64,000 nt of DNA from Bailinhaonella thermotolerans. Its GTDB lineage: Bacteria; Actinomycetota; Actinomycetes; Streptosporangiales; Streptosporangiaceae. The stretch lies in NCBI RefSeq assembly GCF_003594875.1, contig NZ_QZEY01000002.1, positions 682,001 to 746,000 of the forward strand, given 5' to 3'. Below the pieces are notes generated by a model that saw nothing but the letters and a program-made list of their open reading frames with translations, was not told the DNA's origin and searched no databases. Of this stretch, positions 19,044 to 27,880 are shown piece by piece. The first letter of the stretch is position 1. The number at the start of each line of letters is the position of its first letter. The position numbers were made by a program, and so were the translations under genes.

Positions 19044-19841
19044 CTGAGCGCGACGACCGGGACCGGGGACACGCCCGGCACGCCGATCATCGACCTGAAC
19101 GCCGACCTCGGCGAGAGCTTCGGGGTCTGGCGGCTCGGCGACGACGAAGCCCTGCTCGGCGTGGTGACCAGCGCCAACGTGGCGTGCGGCTTCCACGCGG
19201 GCGATCCGCTCATCATGCGGCGCACGTGCGAGGCCGCGGTGGAGCGCGGCGTGGCGATCGGGGCGCAGGTCTCCTACCGGGACCTGGCCGGGTTCGGCCG
19301 CCGCGAGATGGACGTCGCCCCCGAGGAGCTGACCGCCGACGTCCTCTACCAGCTCGCCGCGCTCGACGGCGTCGCGCGCGCGGCGGGCGGCCGGGTCTCC
19401 TACGTCAAGCCGCACGGGGCGCTCTACAACCGGGCCGCCCGCGACCCCGCGCAGGCGGCCGCGGTCCTGGCGGCCGTCGCAGCGTACGACCGGTCGCTGC
19501 CCGTCCTCACCCTGCCCGGCTCCGCGGTCGAGCGGGCCGCGCCGCCGTACGGGATCACGGTCGTGGGCGAGTGCTTCGCCGACCGGGCCTACACGCCGGA
19601 GGGCGGGCTCGTCTCGCGGCGGCTGCCCGGGGCGGTGATCGAGGACGCCGGGCAGGTCGCCGCGCGCTCGGTGCGCATGGCGGCCGAGGGCCTGGTCACC
19701 GCGGCCGACGGCTCGGAGGTGCCCGTGGCCGCCCGGTCGATCTGCGTGCACGGCGACACCCCGGGCGCCGTACGGCTGGCGCGGGCCGTGCGGGACGCGC
19801 TGGAGGCGGCCGGGGTGCGCGTGGAGGCGTTCGCGACGTGA
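19044..19841 (+). CDS. pxpA: 5-oxoprolinase subunit PxpA (LamB/YcsF family), probable CTG start
   Basis: A 265-aa PxpA. With PxpB and PxpC it cleaves 5-oxo-L-proline to L-glutamate using ATP. The family motif IDLNADLGESFG lies near the N-terminus, followed by ANVACGFHAGDP and SYVKPHGALYN. These motifs extend upstream of the first ATG/GTG/TTG in frame (GTG 19161), and that frame has no ATG, GTG or TTG between the previous gene's stop (18981-18983) and 19161. The only plausible start is CTG at 19044, with GAGGAG 7 nt upstream. This is either a real CTG start or a lost base before TGAGC (GTGAGC would be ordinary). The stop overlaps the start of pxpB. Confidence 0.88.
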   Translation: MSATTGTGDTPGTPIIDLNADLGESFGVWRLGDDEALLGVVTSANVACGFHAGDPLIMRRTCEAAVERGVAIGAQVSYRDLAGFGRREMDVAPEELTADVLYQLAALDGVARAAGGRVSYVKPHGALYNRAARDPAQAAAVLAAVAAYDRSLPVLTLPGSAVERAAPPYGITVVGECFADRAYTPEGGLVSRRLPGAVIEDAGQVAARSVRMAAEGLVTAADGSEVPVAARSICVHGDTPGAVRLARAVRDALEAAGVRVEAFAT

Positions 19842-20452
19842 TCCGCAGGGTGGGCGAGCACGCCCTGCTCGTCGAGACCGCGGACCTGGCCGAGGCGCAC
19901 CGGATCGACGCCCGGCTGCGCGCGGACCGGCCGGCGGGGGTGACCGAGATCGTCCCGGGGCCGCGCACGGTGCTCGTCGTCGCGCCCGGCGCCGACCTCG
20001 CGCGGCTGCGCGCCCGCCTCGGCGAGCTGGAGCGCGGGGGGAACGGCGACCCCGCCGCCGGGATCGGCGAGGTCGTGGAGATCCCCGTGGTGTACGACGG
20101 GGCCGACCTGGCCGAGACCGCGCGGCTGGCCGGGCTGGACGTGGACGAGGTGATCGCGCGGCACACCGGGACGGAGCTGACCGTGGGATGGCTGGGGTTC
20201 GCCCCGGGGTTCGCCTACCTCACCGGGCTCGACCCGGCGCTGCGCGTGCCCCGGCTGGACACGCCCCGCACCGCCGTGCCCGCCGGGTCGGTCGCGATCG
20301 CCGGGGAGCACTCGGCGGTGTACCCCTCGGCGTCGCCGGGCGGGTGGCGGCTGCTGGGGCGGACCGGCACGCGGGTGTGGGACCTGGCCGCCGATCCCCC
20401 GGCGCTGCTGCGGCCCGGGATGCGGGTGAGGTTCCGGCGTGCCGGCGGGTGA
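19838..20452 (+). CDS. pxpB: 5-oxoprolinase subunit PxpB
   Basis: A 204-aa PxpB (KipI/allophanate hydrolase subunit 1 family). The C-terminal cyclophilin-like domain shows GWLGFAPGFAYLTGLDP, PRTAVPAGSVAIAGEHSAVYPSASPGGW and LLGRT. It forms a complex with PxpC that carries out 5-oxoproline phosphorylation and hydrolysis together with PxpA. The GTG start overlaps the pxpA stop by 4 nt (GTGA), so translation is coupled. In older annotations this family is called a KinA inhibitor; the pxp gene order makes that reading unlikely here. Confidence 0.93.
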   Translation: MIRRVGEHALLVETADLAEAHRIDARLRADRPAGVTEIVPGPRTVLVVAPGADLARLRARLGELERGGNGDPAAGIGEVVEIPVVYDGADLAETARLAGLDVDEVIARHTGTELTVGWLGFAPGFAYLTGLDPALRVPRLDTPRTAVPAGSVAIAGEHSAVYPSASPGGWRLLGRTGTRVWDLAADPPALLRPGMRVRFRRAGG

Positions 20453-21293
20453 GGGCGGGGCCGCCCGGACGGTCGAGGTGGTGCGCCCGGGGCCGTACGC
20501 GACCGTGCAGGACCTGGGCCGGCCCGGGTACGCCCACCTCGGCGTGCCCCGGTCGGGGGCCGCGGACGCGGAGGCGCTGCGGCTGGCGAACCGGCTGCTC
20601 GGGAACGCCGAGGACGCGGCGGGGATCGAGCTGACCTTCGGCGGGGCGTGCCTGCGCTTCCCCTCCGGCGGGTGGGCGGCCGTGACCGGGGCGCCGTGCG
20701 GGCCGCCGGCAGGGACGCCGCTGTGGGTGCGCCCCGGGGAGAGCCTGGCGTTCGGCGCGCCGCGCGCGGGGGCCCGGACGTACGTCGCGGTGCGCGGCGG
20801 GATCGCGGTCGAGCCGGTGCTCGGCAGCCGGTCCACGGACTCGCTGTCCGGCCTCGGGCCGCCCCCGCTCGCGCCGGGCGACGTGCTGCCGGTGGGGCGG
20901 GCGGCGGGCGAGATCACCGTGGACGTGGCCCCGGTGCGGCCCATCCCGGAGCGGCCCGTGCTGCGGCTGGTGCCCGGGCCGCGCGAGGACTGGTTCGCGG
21001 CGGACGCGCTGGAGGTCCTGTGCGCCTCGCCGTACACCGTCCAGCCGGCGAGCAACCGGGTGGGGGTGCGGCTGTCGGGGCCGGAGGTGAAGCGGGCGCG
21101 CGGCGGGGAGCTGCCCAGCGAGGGGATGGTCCTCGGCGCGGTGCAGGTGCCGCCGAGCGGGCAGCCGATCGTCTTCCTGGCCGACCACCCGACCACCGGG
21201 GGCTACCCGGTGATCGGCGTGGTCACGGCCGCGGCCGCCGGGCTCGCCGCCCAGCTCCGCCCCGGCCAGGAGGTCCGCTTCGCCCTGGCCTGA
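20439..21293 (+). CDS. pxpC: 5-oxoprolinase subunit PxpC
   Basis: A 284-aa PxpC (KipA/allophanate hydrolase subunit 2 family). Signature segments are GPYATVQDLGRPGYAHLGVPRSGA, RSTDSLSGLG and SEGMVLGAVQVPPSGQPIVFLADHPTTGGYPVIG. It overlaps pxpB by 14 bp, completing the DUF1445-pxpA-pxpB-pxpC unit. It ends 40 bp from the convergent peptide ABC cluster. The peptide importer next door could feed pyroglutamyl or D-glutamyl peptides into this pathway; this is inference. Confidence 0.93.
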   Translation: MPAGEGGAARTVEVVRPGPYATVQDLGRPGYAHLGVPRSGAADAEALRLANRLLGNAEDAAGIELTFGGACLRFPSGGWAAVTGAPCGPPAGTPLWVRPGESLAFGAPRAGARTYVAVRGGIAVEPVLGSRSTDSLSGLGPPPLAPGDVLPVGRAAGEITVDVAPVRPIPERPVLRLVPGPREDWFAADALEVLCASPYTVQPASNRVGVRLSGPEVKRARGGELPSEGMVLGAVQVPPSGQPIVFLADHPTTGGYPVIGVVTAAAAGLAAQLRPGQEVRFALA

Positions 21294-21303
21294 CCGGGTC
21301 GTA

Positions 21304-21320
21304 CGGCGGGCCGCCCGCCG
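21304..21320. terminator. Short GC hairpin between converging operons
   Basis: CGGCGGGC (21304-21311) and GCCCGCCG (21313-21320) are exact inverted arms almost without a loop. In RNA the inner pairs would open. It is the only obvious terminator candidate in the 39-bp gap between pxpC and the convergent binding-protein gene. Confidence 0.35.
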
Positions 21321-21332
21321 GCGCGCCCGCCG

Positions 21333-23054
21333 TCAGCGGGTGAAGCCGATGTCGGCGTAGCGCAGCGAGTAGAAGCCGCGGGCGCCGACGTTGGCCAGGG
21401 TGTTCTTGACCGCGTAGTTCTGCGGGCGCTGGTAGAGCGTGAGGACTCCCATCTCGTTCCAGAGCAGCTTGTCGGCCTCGTTGGTGAGCGTGCGGGCCTT
21501 GGCGGGGTCGAGCTCGCTGATCGCCCTGTCCATCGCGGCGTCCACCTGGGGGCTGCCGACGCGGGAGAGGTTGGCCCCCCACTGCCTGCCGGAGGCGCCG
21601 GTCACGGCGTTGGCGTAGTTGCCGCGGGCGCCGGAGGCCGGGAACGGGTTGCCGATGTACGCGAAGGCCGTCATGTCGTAGTTGCCGGGGATGATGTACT
21701 TCGTGAAGTAGTCGTCGCTCGGCACGGTCTCGATGCTCAGCTTCACCCCGATCTGCTGGAGCATCGACATGGCGATCTCCGCCTCCGAGCGGGTGAGCTG
21801 GACGCCCGAGGGCACCACGAACCGCACGGTCAGCGGCTTGCCGTTCTTCACGCGCTGGTTCCCCTGCATGCGCCACCCGGCCTGGTCGAGCAGCCGGCCC
21901 GCCTGCGCGGCGTCGTACTTGGCGGGCTGGGCGCCGTTGGCCTGGTAGCCCTCCTGGGTGTTCATGAAGAAGTGGTTGTCCAGCAGCGTGATCGGCCAGT
22001 TCAGGCCCTGCAGGTCGGACTGGGCGATGGCCTGCCGGTTGATCGCCATCGCCAGCGCCCGCCGGACGTTCACGTCCGACAGCGTGGGGCTCTCGCCGTT
22101 GAGGTGGAAGTGCCGGTAGTCGGGCCCGGCGGCCTGCCGTACGACGGCTCCCTGGGCGCCCCGGGCGCGCTGGTAGTCGGCGGCCGAGGGGCCCACGTCG
22201 AAGAGGTCCACCTCGCCGTTGGTGAACGCGCCCACCTGCGCGTCCGACTCCATGCTGCGGAAGACGATGGAGTCGAGCTTGGGCTTGTCGCCCCACCACG
22301 CGGGATCGCGCACGAGCGTGGTGGTCTTGGCGGTCTTGTCGAAGGACTGGAACTTGAAGGGGCCCGCCGTCACCGGGATCTTGCCGACGTAGCCCTTGTT
22401 GAACTGCTCGGGGGTCTCGTTCGCCGACGCCGGGTAGAGCGGGGTGATGTAGAAGAGGGACTGCCACTCACCGAACGGGCGGCTGAAGGTGACCACGGCC
22501 TGCCGGTCGTCCTTGCCCCGCTCGACGCTCTCGATGTCGCGGTAGCCGGTGGTGTCGGCGGGCTGGTAGGCGCCGTTCTTGCCGTTGAGCGCCTTCCACT
22601 GCGCCGCGAGGTCCCGCCAGGTGATCGGCTTGCCGTCGCTCCACTTGGACTTGGGGTTGAGGGTGTAGGTGACGACCTGCTTGGGCTTGGTGGCGGTGAT
22701 CTTGGCGTCGGTGAGGTAGTCGGGGTTGGGCGTCACCTTGCCCTTCTCGTCCGACCGGAACAGGCTCGGCATCAGCGCGTTGATCACCAGGAGGGCGTTG
22801 GCCAGGTTGCCGTCCACGTGGTTGGCGTTCCACTGCGTGGGGAACTCGTTGATCGCCCAGCGCAGCACGCCGCCGTCCTTGACCTTGTCGCGCGGCTGCG
22901 GGTTGATGTCGAACGCCTTGGCCTTCGCCCCGCCCCTGGGCGCGGACGTCGGCGACTGGCCCGACTCCTTCTGGTTCCCGCACGCGGACAGCCCGGTCGC
23001 CGCCAGCACGAGCGCCAGGACCGCCCCGGCGGCCCTCCCCCGACGAGTCTTCAC
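21333..23054 (-). CDS. Peptide ABC transporter substrate-binding lipoprotein (SBP family 5)
   Basis: A 573-aa family 5 solute-binding protein (DppA/OppA type). The signal sequence ends in the lipobox LSACG (Cys about residue 25). The domain features are GVLRWAINEFPTQWNANHVDG, WSDGKPITWRDLAAQWKAL and VNVRRALAMAINRQAIAQ. It should sit on the outer face of the membrane and hand short peptides or related compounds to the DppBC-like channel. The GTG start has GGAGG 6 nt upstream. It is the last gene of a minus-strand operon, after the ATPase. Confidence 0.9.
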   Translation of the reverse strand: MKTRRGRAAGAVLALVLAATGLSACGNQKESGQSPTSAPRGGAKAKAFDINPQPRDKVKDGGVLRWAINEFPTQWNANHVDGNLANALLVINALMPSLFRSDEKGKVTPNPDYLTDAKITATKPKQVVTYTLNPKSKWSDGKPITWRDLAAQWKALNGKNGAYQPADTTGYRDIESVERGKDDRQAVVTFSRPFGEWQSLFYITPLYPASANETPEQFNKGYVGKIPVTAGPFKFQSFDKTAKTTTLVRDPAWWGDKPKLDSIVFRSMESDAQVGAFTNGEVDLFDVGPSAADYQRARGAQGAVVRQAAGPDYRHFHLNGESPTLSDVNVRRALAMAINRQAIAQSDLQGLNWPITLLDNHFFMNTQEGYQANGAQPAKYDAAQAGRLLDQAGWRMQGNQRVKNGKPLTVRFVVPSGVQLTRSEAEIAMSMLQQIGVKLSIETVPSDDYFTKYIIPGNYDMTAFAYIGNPFPASGARGNYANAVTGASGRQWGANLSRVGSPQVDAAMDRAISELDPAKARTLTNEADKLLWNEMGVLTLYQRPQNYAVKNTLANVGARGFYSLRYADIGFTR

Positions 23055-23091
23055 AGGTCCTCCCTGGTCTTTCGGCTAGCCGCTCGAACGG

Positions 23092-25155
23092 CTAGACGAC
23101 TTCGAGCCTTTCGGCGTAGTGACAGGCGGCCGCCTGGTCGCCGCCGAGCGGCCGCAGCTCCGGCTCCTGGTCCACGCACAGGGCGCGCTGGGCCTCGGGG
23201 AGAGACTTGAACTTCGGGCACCGGGTGTGGAAGCGGCATCCGCGCGGGGGGTCCGCCGGGCTGGGCAGGTCTCCTTCGAGCAGGATGCGCCGCCGTTCCC
23301 GCTCCTTGCGCGGGTCGGGCAGCGGGATCGCCGACAGCAGGGACTGCGTGTAGGGGTGGGCGGGCGTGTCGTAGACGTCCCTGACGGCGCCGATCTCGGC
23401 GATCCAGCCGAGGTACATCACCGCGACCCGTTCGGCGATGTGCCGTACGACGGCCAGGTCGTGCGCCACGAACAGGTAGGACAGCCCCAGCCGGATCTTG
23501 AGCGACTCGAGCAGGTTGATGACGCCGGCCTGGATGGACACGTCGAGCGCCGACACCGGCTCGTCGAGCACGATCAGGCGGGGCTCCAGGGCGAGCGCGC
23601 GGGCGATGCCGATGCGCTGCCGCTGCCCTCCGGAGAACTCCTGGGGGTAGCGCGAGGCGAAGGAGGCGTCCAGGCCGACCAGGCCCAGCAGCTCCCGCAC
23701 CCGGCTCCCCACCTCCAGGCCGTGGGTGGTCAGCGGCTCGGCGAGGATGTCCTGCACGGTCAGCCGGGGGTCCAGTGAGGCCAGCGGGTCCTGGAACACG
23801 ACCTGCATGTCGCGCCGGATCGCCATGCGGTCGTTGCGGCCCAGCTTGGCGGTGTCACGCCCGAGCACCACCACCCTGCCGCTCTGCGGCGGGGCCAGCC
23901 GCAGGATCTCCATGAGCGTGGTGGTCTTGCCGCTGCCGGACTCGCCGACCAGGCCCAGCGTCTCGCCCTCGCGGATGTCGAAGCTGACGCCGTCCACCGC
24001 GTGGACGGTGCCGACCCGGCGCTTGAACACCGCGCCCTTCATCAGCGGATAGTGCTTGACCAGCCGGTCCACCATGAGCACGGTGGGCCGCCCGGCCCGG
24101 TCGCCGCGCGCCACCGCGCCCGCGGGCCCGGCCTTGAACACATCGCGCGGGGTCAGCCCGCGGTTCTCGATCGTCTGGGTGCGGATGCAGGCGGCGGAAT
24201 GCCCCTCCCCCGGCACCGGGATCAGCGGCGGCTCCCCCGCCTCGCACTCGGGGATGGACAGCGGGCAGCGCGGCTCGAACGGGCAGCCGGGCGGCAGCGC
24301 CGACATCGACGGCGGGTTGCCCTCGATCGGCACCAGCGGCTCCCGGTCCCCGGTGTCCAGGCGCGGGATCGAGCCGAGCAGCCCCATGGTGTACGGCATG
24401 CGCGGGCGGTAGTAGACGTCGTCCACCAGGCCCTTCTCGACCGGCCGCCCGGCGTACATGACCAGGACACGGTCCACGAAGCCGGCGACGACGCCCAGGT
24501 CGTGGGTGATCATGACGATGCCCGCGCCGGTCTCGGTCTGGGCGGTCTTGAGCACCTCCAGCACCTGGGCCTGGATGGTCACGTCGAGCGCGGTGGTGGG
24601 CTCGTCGCAGATGATCACGTCGGGGTCGTTGGCGATCGCCATCGCGATCATGGCGCGCTGCCGCATGCCGCCGGAGAACTCGTGCGGGAACGCCCTGGCC
24701 CGCTGCTCCGGGCTGGGGATGCCGACCAGGTCGAGCAGCTCCACCGCGCGCCGGGCCGCCTTGTCCCTGGAGACGTCCTGGTGGATCCGCACCGCCTCGG
24801 CGATCTGGTCGCCCACGGTGTAGACCGGGGTGAGCGCGGACAGCGGGTCCTGGAAGACCATGGAGATCGCCTTGCCGCGCAGCCTGGTCATCTCCTTGTC
24901 GCGGCGGCCGATCAGCTCCTGCCCGTGCAGCCGGACCGAGCCGCTGACCCGCGCGTCGTCCGGCAGCAGGCCCATGACCGCCAGGGACGTCACGGACTTG
25001 CCCGAGCCGGACTCGCCGACGATGCCGAGCACCTCGCCGGGCGCGATGGAGTAGTCCACGCCGCGCACGGCCCGCACGGCGTCGGTGCCGGAGCCGAACG
25101 TGACGTTCAGGTCGCTGACCTCCAGCACCGGCGCGCGGCCGGCGGCGATGCTCAT
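23092..25155 (-). CDS. Fused double ABC ATPase of peptide transporter (DppD-DppF type)
   Basis: A 687-aa protein containing two complete ABC ATPases in one chain, replacing separate DppD and DppF subunits. Half 1 (about 10-270): Walker A GESGSGKS, signature [12 protein letters not shown], Walker [14 protein letters not shown]. Half 2 (about 350-610): Walker A GESGSGKT, signature [12 protein letters not shown], Walker [14 protein letters not shown]. Each half ends with an oligopeptide-transporter C-terminal region; the first has a four-Cys cluster ([14 protein letters not shown]...C) and the second a similar [10 protein letters not shown], which may bind an iron-sulfur cluster as proposed for this family. 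ATG at 25155 overlaps the upstream permease stop (ATGA) and has GGGAAAGG upstream. Confidence 0.92.
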   Translation of the reverse strand: MSIAAGRAPVLEVSDLNVTFGSGTDAVRAVRGVDYSIAPGEVLGIVGESGSGKSVTSLAVMGLLPDDARVSGSVRLHGQELIGRRDKEMTRLRGKAISMVFQDPLSALTPVYTVGDQIAEAVRIHQDVSRDKAARRAVELLDLVGIPSPEQRARAFPHEFSGGMRQRAMIAMAIANDPDVIICDEPTTALDVTIQAQVLEVLKTAQTETGAGIVMITHDLGVVAGFVDRVLVMYAGRPVEKGLVDDVYYRPRMPYTMGLLGSIPRLDTGDREPLVPIEGNPPSMSALPPGCPFEPRCPLSIPECEAGEPPLIPVPGEGHSAACIRTQTIENRGLTPRDVFKAGPAGAVARGDRAGRPTVLMVDRLVKHYPLMKGAVFKRRVGTVHAVDGVSFDIREGETLGLVGESGSGKTTTLMEILRLAPPQSGRVVVLGRDTAKLGRNDRMAIRRDMQVVFQDPLASLDPRLTVQDILAEPLTTHGLEVGSRVRELLGLVGLDASFASRYPQEFSGGQRQRIGIARALALEPRLIVLDEPVSALDVSIQAGVINLLESLKIRLGLSYLFVAHDLAVVRHIAERVAVMYLGWIAEIGAVRDVYDTPAHPYTQSLLSAIPLPDPRKERERRRILLEGDLPSPADPPRGCRFHTRCPKFKSLPEAQRALCVDQEPELRPLGGDQAAACHYAERLEVV

Positions 25156-26075
25156 GATCGTGCCTTTCCCGGCCGTCGGGCCGTGGGGTCGAACGCGTCG
25201 CGCAGCCCGTCGCCGACGAGGTTGACCGCCAGCACCGTGATGATCAGCAGGCCGGTGGCGAAGAAGAACGTCCACGGGGCCGTGGTGGCCGACCGGGTGC
25301 CGTCGGCGATCAGGGTGCCCAGCGAGACGTCGGGCGGCTGCACGCCGAAGCCGAAGTACGACAGGCTGGTCTCGGTGAGGATCGCGGCGCTGACGTTGAT
25401 CGTGGCGTCCACGATCAGCAGCGACGCGAGGTTGGGGATGACGTGCCGGAAGATGATCTTCGGCGCGGACACCCCCATGAACCGGGCGGCGGCGATGAAC
25501 TCCCGCTCCTTGATCGAGATCGTCATGCTGCGCATGATCCGCGAGGTGACCATCCACATGAACGCGGCCAGCATCAGCACGAACAACGGCCAGTTCCCGC
25601 CCCGGAACAGCGGCGACATGATCGCGATGATCAGGAAGGACGGCAGCACCAGCAGCAGGTCCACGACCCACATCAGCATGCGGTCGGTCCAGCCCAGGAA
25701 GTACCCGGCGAAGGAGCCGACGATCGCCGCGACCGCCGTGGAGATGATCGCCACGAGCAGGCCGATGATCAGCGACTTCTGCATGCCGCGCAGCGTGACG
25801 GCGTAGATGTCCTGGCCGGTCTGGCTGGTGCCGAACCAGTGCCGCGCCGAGGGCGGCTGGAGGAAGGACATGAAGTCCTTGTCGGTGTAGCTCCAGTCGG
25901 TCAGCGCGGGCCCGGCGAACGCCAGGACGAACAGCAGCGCCAGCACGATGAGCCCGGTGACGCCCTGCTTGGTGCGCAGGAACCGCCTGGCGACGAGTCT
26001 CCCCCGGGAGGACGCCCGCGGCGCGGACTCCTCCTTGATCAGCTCTTCCCCGAGCTGCTCCTCGGGCATGCCCAC
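25152..26075 (-). CDS. Peptide ABC transporter permease (DppC-like)
   Basis: A 307-aa permease of the DppC type. A cytoplasmic N-terminus of about 35 residues leads to [24 protein letters not shown], then a periplasmic [19 protein letters not shown] segment typical of DppC, five further TM helices, and an EAA-like loop [24 protein letters not shown]. It ends in [16 protein letters not shown], also family-typical. The GTG start has GAGG 5 nt upstream; the ATG two codons later is an alternative. The stop overlaps the ATPase start. Confidence 0.9.
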   Translation of the reverse strand: MGMPEEQLGEELIKEESAPRASSRGRLVARRFLRTKQGVTGLIVLALLFVLAFAGPALTDWSYTDKDFMSFLQPPSARHWFGTSQTGQDIYAVTLRGMQKSLIIGLLVAIISTAVAAIVGSFAGYFLGWTDRMLMWVVDLLLVLPSFLIIAIMSPLFRGGNWPLFVLMLAAFMWMVTSRIMRSMTISIKEREFIAAARFMGVSAPKIIFRHVIPNLASLLIVDATINVSAAILTETSLSYFGFGVQPPDVSLGTLIADGTRSATTAPWTFFFATGLLIITVLAVNLVGDGLRDAFDPTARRPGKARS

Positions 26076-26082
26076 GGCGGCC

Positions 26083-27066
26083 TCACCCCACCCGGACGCG
26101 AGGGTCGAGCGCGGCGTGCAGCACGTCCGACAGCAGGGCCGCGATCAGCACGGCCACCGCGGCGAAGCAGCTCACGGCCGCGACGGAGTTGACGTCGTTG
26201 CTGTAGATCGAGTTGACCAGCAGCTCGCCCATGCCGTGCCAGCCGTAGATCTTCTCGGTGAAGGTGGTGCCGACCAGCAGCGCGCCGAACGTGAACGCGA
26301 AGTAGGTCACGGCCGGGATGAGCGCGGTGCGCAGCGCGTGCCTGACCAGCGCCGCCCGCCGCGTCAGGCCCTTGGCCCTGGCCGTGCGGACGAAGTCGGC
26401 GTTCATGACGTCGAGCATCATGTTGCGCTGGTAGCGGCTGTAGACGGCGATCTGCGACAGGGCCAGCGTGAGCGTGGGCAGCACCAGGTGCTGGAGCCGG
26501 TCGCCCAGATGGGTGAGGAGGCCGCCCTGGAGACCGGGGGTGTACTCGCCGGTGTACTGGAAGAAGCGGGTGCCCGTGGCCTCGTTGAAGGCGACCGCGG
26601 CGATCTGGAGCAGCACCGCGATCACCACGGTCGGGATGGACAGGATCAGGAACGACACGAGCGTGGCGCCGTGGTCGAACCAGCCGTACTGCTTCACGGC
26701 GGCGTAGGCCCCGGCGAAGACGCCGAGGACGCTGCCGAGCAGCACGCCCAGGACCAGCAGGCGCAGCGTCACGCCCACCCGCCGGGTGATCTCCTGGTTG
26801 ACGGAGTTGCCCTCCCACGTCCGCCCGAAGTCCCCGGTCACCACGTCGCCGGCCCACGTGCCGAACCGCTGGATCAGCGGCACCTTGTCGTTGAGGTTGA
26901 GCTCGCTCAGCCGGGCGTCCACCACGGCCTCGGGGGGCCGGGGGCTGCGTCCCTCGTAGTTGGCCCGCGGGTCCAGCGTGGAGGCGGCCAGCAGGTAGGC
27001 GAGGCTGGTGGCGATGACCACGAGCAGCACGTAGTTCGCCAGCCTGCGGAGCAGGAACTTGAGCAC
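26083..27066 (-). CDS. Peptide ABC transporter permease (DppB-like)
   Basis: A 327-aa permease, first gene of the operon (DppB, DppC, fused ATPase, binding protein). It starts MLKFLLRRLANYVLLVVIATSLAYLL, has the large extracellular loop with GDFGRTWEG, and an EAA loop FVRTARAKGLTRRAALVRHALRTALIPAVTYF near residue 225. It ends LLSDVLHAALDPRVR, as the family does. Upstream on the minus strand a TAATAT hexamer (27108-27103) may be the -10 element of the operon. Confidence 0.9.
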   Translation of the reverse strand: MLKFLLRRLANYVLLVVIATSLAYLLAASTLDPRANYEGRSPRPPEAVVDARLSELNLNDKVPLIQRFGTWAGDVVTGDFGRTWEGNSVNQEITRRVGVTLRLLVLGVLLGSVLGVFAGAYAAVKQYGWFDHGATLVSFLILSIPTVVIAVLLQIAAVAFNEATGTRFFQYTGEYTPGLQGGLLTHLGDRLQHLVLPTLTLALSQIAVYSRYQRNMMLDVMNADFVRTARAKGLTRRAALVRHALRTALIPAVTYFAFTFGALLVGTTFTEKIYGWHGMGELLVNSIYSNDVNSVAAVSCFAAVAVLIAALLSDVLHAALDPRVRVG

Positions 27067-27102
27067 GCGCCTCCCCTACCCTGAGCGATACGGCACCCGA
27101 TC

Positions 27103-27108
27103 ATATTA
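27103..27108 (-). promoter_or_regulatory. Candidate -10 element of the peptide ABC operon
   Basis: TAATAT on the minus strand lies 37 bp before the DppB start, in a locally AT-richer patch. No convincing -35 hexamer lies 16-18 bp upstream, so an activator may be needed. Confidence 0.4.
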
Positions 27109-27233
27109 GTCACACTCCGCTCTCTTGCGATTACAAGGGGTGCTCTTCGCCGGTGGCCGCGCCGGATCCCCTCCGCGCCGGGCGATCCGGCCCCGCCCGC
27201 GCGCCGCCGCGCCGGGCCTGCTCAGAGGCGCGA

Positions 27234-27306
27234 GCCGTACGGCATGAGCCCGCGAGGCCCGCGCCGGCCGTACGGCGTGAACGGGATCGGGCGGGGGCCG
27301 TACGGC
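27234..27306. repeat. Array of three GCCGTACGGC palindromes
   Basis: Exact copies at 27234-27243, 27267-27276 and 27297-27306 (spacings 33 and 30 bp) are followed by decayed copies near 27323 and 27350. They occupy the 361-bp gap between the peptide ABC operon and marR, on the 3' side of marR. No gene is seen in the gap. See the finding on this element. Confidence 0.8.
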
Positions 27307-27427
27307 ATGGGCCGGGCGGGAGCAGTACGACATGGCGAGGCCGGGCGCGGGCCGTACCGCGCGGGCGGGGCGGGGGTCGTGCGGCGGGGGCGCGGGCGGT
27401 CAGCCGGGCGGGGCCGTCACGGCGGGG

Positions 27428-27859
27428 TCAGAGCTCGTCGAGGCAGCGGGCGAGGCGGTCGAGGTCGCGCATGAGGCGCTCGGTGTCCTCGGCGCCGTAG
27501 GCGGCGGCGACCAGGCGGTGGTGCTCGGCGATGCCGCCCTGGAGGCGGGCGAGCAGGTCGCGGCCGCGGTCGGAGAGGTAGGCGGCGACGCGGCGGCGGT
27601 CGGCGGGGTCGTGGCCCCGGTAGACGAGGGCGGCGTCCACGAGCCGGTCCACGGCCTTGGTGACGGTGGGGTGGGGCATCAGGACGGCGGCGGCCAGGTC
27701 GCCCATGGAATGGCCGCACCCGTCGGAGAGGGCCTGCAGGATGCGCCACTGCTCGACGGTGACGCCCTCGGCGGCGAGCACGGCGGCGAGACCGCGGTTG
27801 ACCCCGCGTTCGGCCCGGCTGAGCAGATAGGCCAGGGAGTCGCCGAGTGCGATCGTCAC
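27428..27859 (-). CDS. MarR family transcriptional regulator
   Basis: A 143-aa winged-helix regulator. The N-terminal helix, the DNA-recognition region (SMGDLAAAVLMPHPTVTKAVDRLVDAALVYRGHDPADRRRVAAYLSDRGRDLL, about 50-105, with the Asp-Arg-Arg wing) and the C-terminal dimerisation helix are all present. GTG at 27859 lacks a Shine-Dalgarno sequence; TATCCT ends 6 nt upstream, exactly where a -10 box of a leaderless mRNA would sit. It diverges from the AmiC-like gene with only 21 bp between the start codons, so one bound dimer could control both. It probably controls the amide genes to its right. Confidence 0.85.
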   Translation of the reverse strand: MTIALGDSLAYLLSRAERGVNRGLAAVLAAEGVTVEQWRILQALSDGCGHSMGDLAAAVLMPHPTVTKAVDRLVDAALVYRGHDPADRRRVAAYLSDRGRDLLARLQGGIAEHHRLVAAAYGAEDTERLMRDLDRLARCLDEL

Positions 27860-27880
27860 AAAGGGAGGATACTCGTTCTC

